The notes under the pieces were generated by a model, which saw only the letters and a program-made list of their open reading frames with translations, had not been told where the DNA came from and did no database searches. The position numbers and the translations under genes were made by a program. A stretch of DNA of 13,842 nt from NCBI GenBank assembly GCA_937901265.1, contig CALCHA010000358.1:1-13842 (forward strand), written 5' to 3'. How positions within the stretch are numbered: the stretch's first letter is position 1; every line of letters starts with the position of its first letter. The stretch comes from an uncultured Phycisphaerales bacterium (GTDB taxonomy: Bacteria > Planctomycetota > Phycisphaerae > WQYP01). Below are positions 13,620-13,842 of the stretch, piece by piece.

Positions 13620-13842
13620 TTACCGGCCGCGGAAGCCGATGCTGAAGAAGCTGCGGCCGCCACCAAATCCGCCATGGTAGCTGCCACCGTAGCCACCGCC
13701 GCGGTAGCCGCCGTTGTGATAGCCACCGCCGCCACCGATGCTCAAGTTGAACGAGGGGCCCGAAGAGCGATAGTAGCTCGGGTAGCTATAGGCGGGCGCG
13801 TAGTAGGTGGGGGTGTAATAGGTCGGGGCGCTGTAGACCACC
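13620..13842 (-). CDS. Tyr/Gly/Ser-rich low-complexity protein, 5' end outside window
   Basis: The frame enters from the right edge and ends at TAA (13622-13620), giving at least 73 C-terminal residues. A GTG at 13841-13839 could be read as a start, but it is more likely internal because no ribosome-binding site can be seen and the composition looks mid-protein. The sequence shows YYTPTYYAPAYSYPSYY-type tyrosine/proline repeats, a SSGPSFNLSIGG segment, then glycine/tyrosine repeats with Arg and His, ending FFSIGFRGR. Such tails occur in exported, surface-type proteins of Planctomycetota; no enzymatic motif is visible. Function unknown. A strong terminator follows its stop. Confidence 0.6.
   Translation of the reverse strand, partial: VVYSAPTYYTPTYYAPAYSYPSYYRSSGPSFNLSIGGGGGYHNGGYRGGGYGGSYHGGFGGGRSFFSIGFRGR

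Noticed and set aside
1..13842. CRISPR arrays, insertion sequences, phage genes, tRNA or rRNA
   Set aside because: No regularly spaced repeats, transposase or integrase motifs, terminal inverted repeats, or tRNA/rRNA signatures were recognised on either strand by eye.

Overview
The window is GC-rich, densely coded bacterial chromosome. The gene content suggests Planctomycetota, probably the Phycisphaerae/Tepidisphaera side: a secreted DUF6807 protein beside a secreted GH35 beta-galactosidase, a membrane protein ending in a DUF1559-like 'DGH' pseudopilin tail, a Tyr/Gly-rich surface-type protein, and ribosomal proteins with low-complexity N-terminal extensions. This assignment is inferred from gene families; the window contains no rRNA.

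Left part (1-5166). The window opens inside a gene for an RmlD-like sugar-nucleotide reductase (+). It converges through a hairpin on a two-gene minus-strand unit, ruvC followed by a polytopic membrane protein with a pseudopilin-like tail. Divergent from ruvC is a secreted DUF6807 protein (+), which converges on a secreted GH35 beta-galactosidase (-). The last two look like polysaccharide or glycoside catabolism.

Middle (5347-8757). A YacP-type NYN ribonuclease (+) converges on two minus-strand genes. One is a class I glutamine-amidotransferase-like hydrolase of the PuuD/peptidase C26 family. The other, downstream of it, is a thioredoxin-fold protein with a type II secretion ATPase N-terminal (MshEN/GspE-N-like) domain inserted in the fold. 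The hydrolase has an unusually elaborate 5' leader in the 333-base gap 7582-7914: a minus-strand promoter, a long irregular helix of about 118 nt, a 12-codon mini-ORF with a near-perfect Shine-Dalgarno sequence, and a GC-rich hairpin. Upstream of the gap, also on the minus strand, is a PPK2-family polyphosphate kinase.

Right part (9006-13842). Divergent from ppk2 is a one-protein phosphorelay (CHASE3 sensor, HisKA/HATPase, receiver, Hpt). It is followed by the rplM-rpsI ribosomal operon with a clear promoter and an intrinsic terminator with a UUCG loop, then a short-form (type 2) argC. A bidirectional terminator separates argC from the 3' end of a Tyr/Gly-rich protein on the minus strand that runs off the window.

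No mobile element, CRISPR array, tRNA or rRNA was seen. The two most unusual items are the thioredoxin/MshEN-like chimera and the structured leader with its mini-ORF ahead of the PuuD-like gene.
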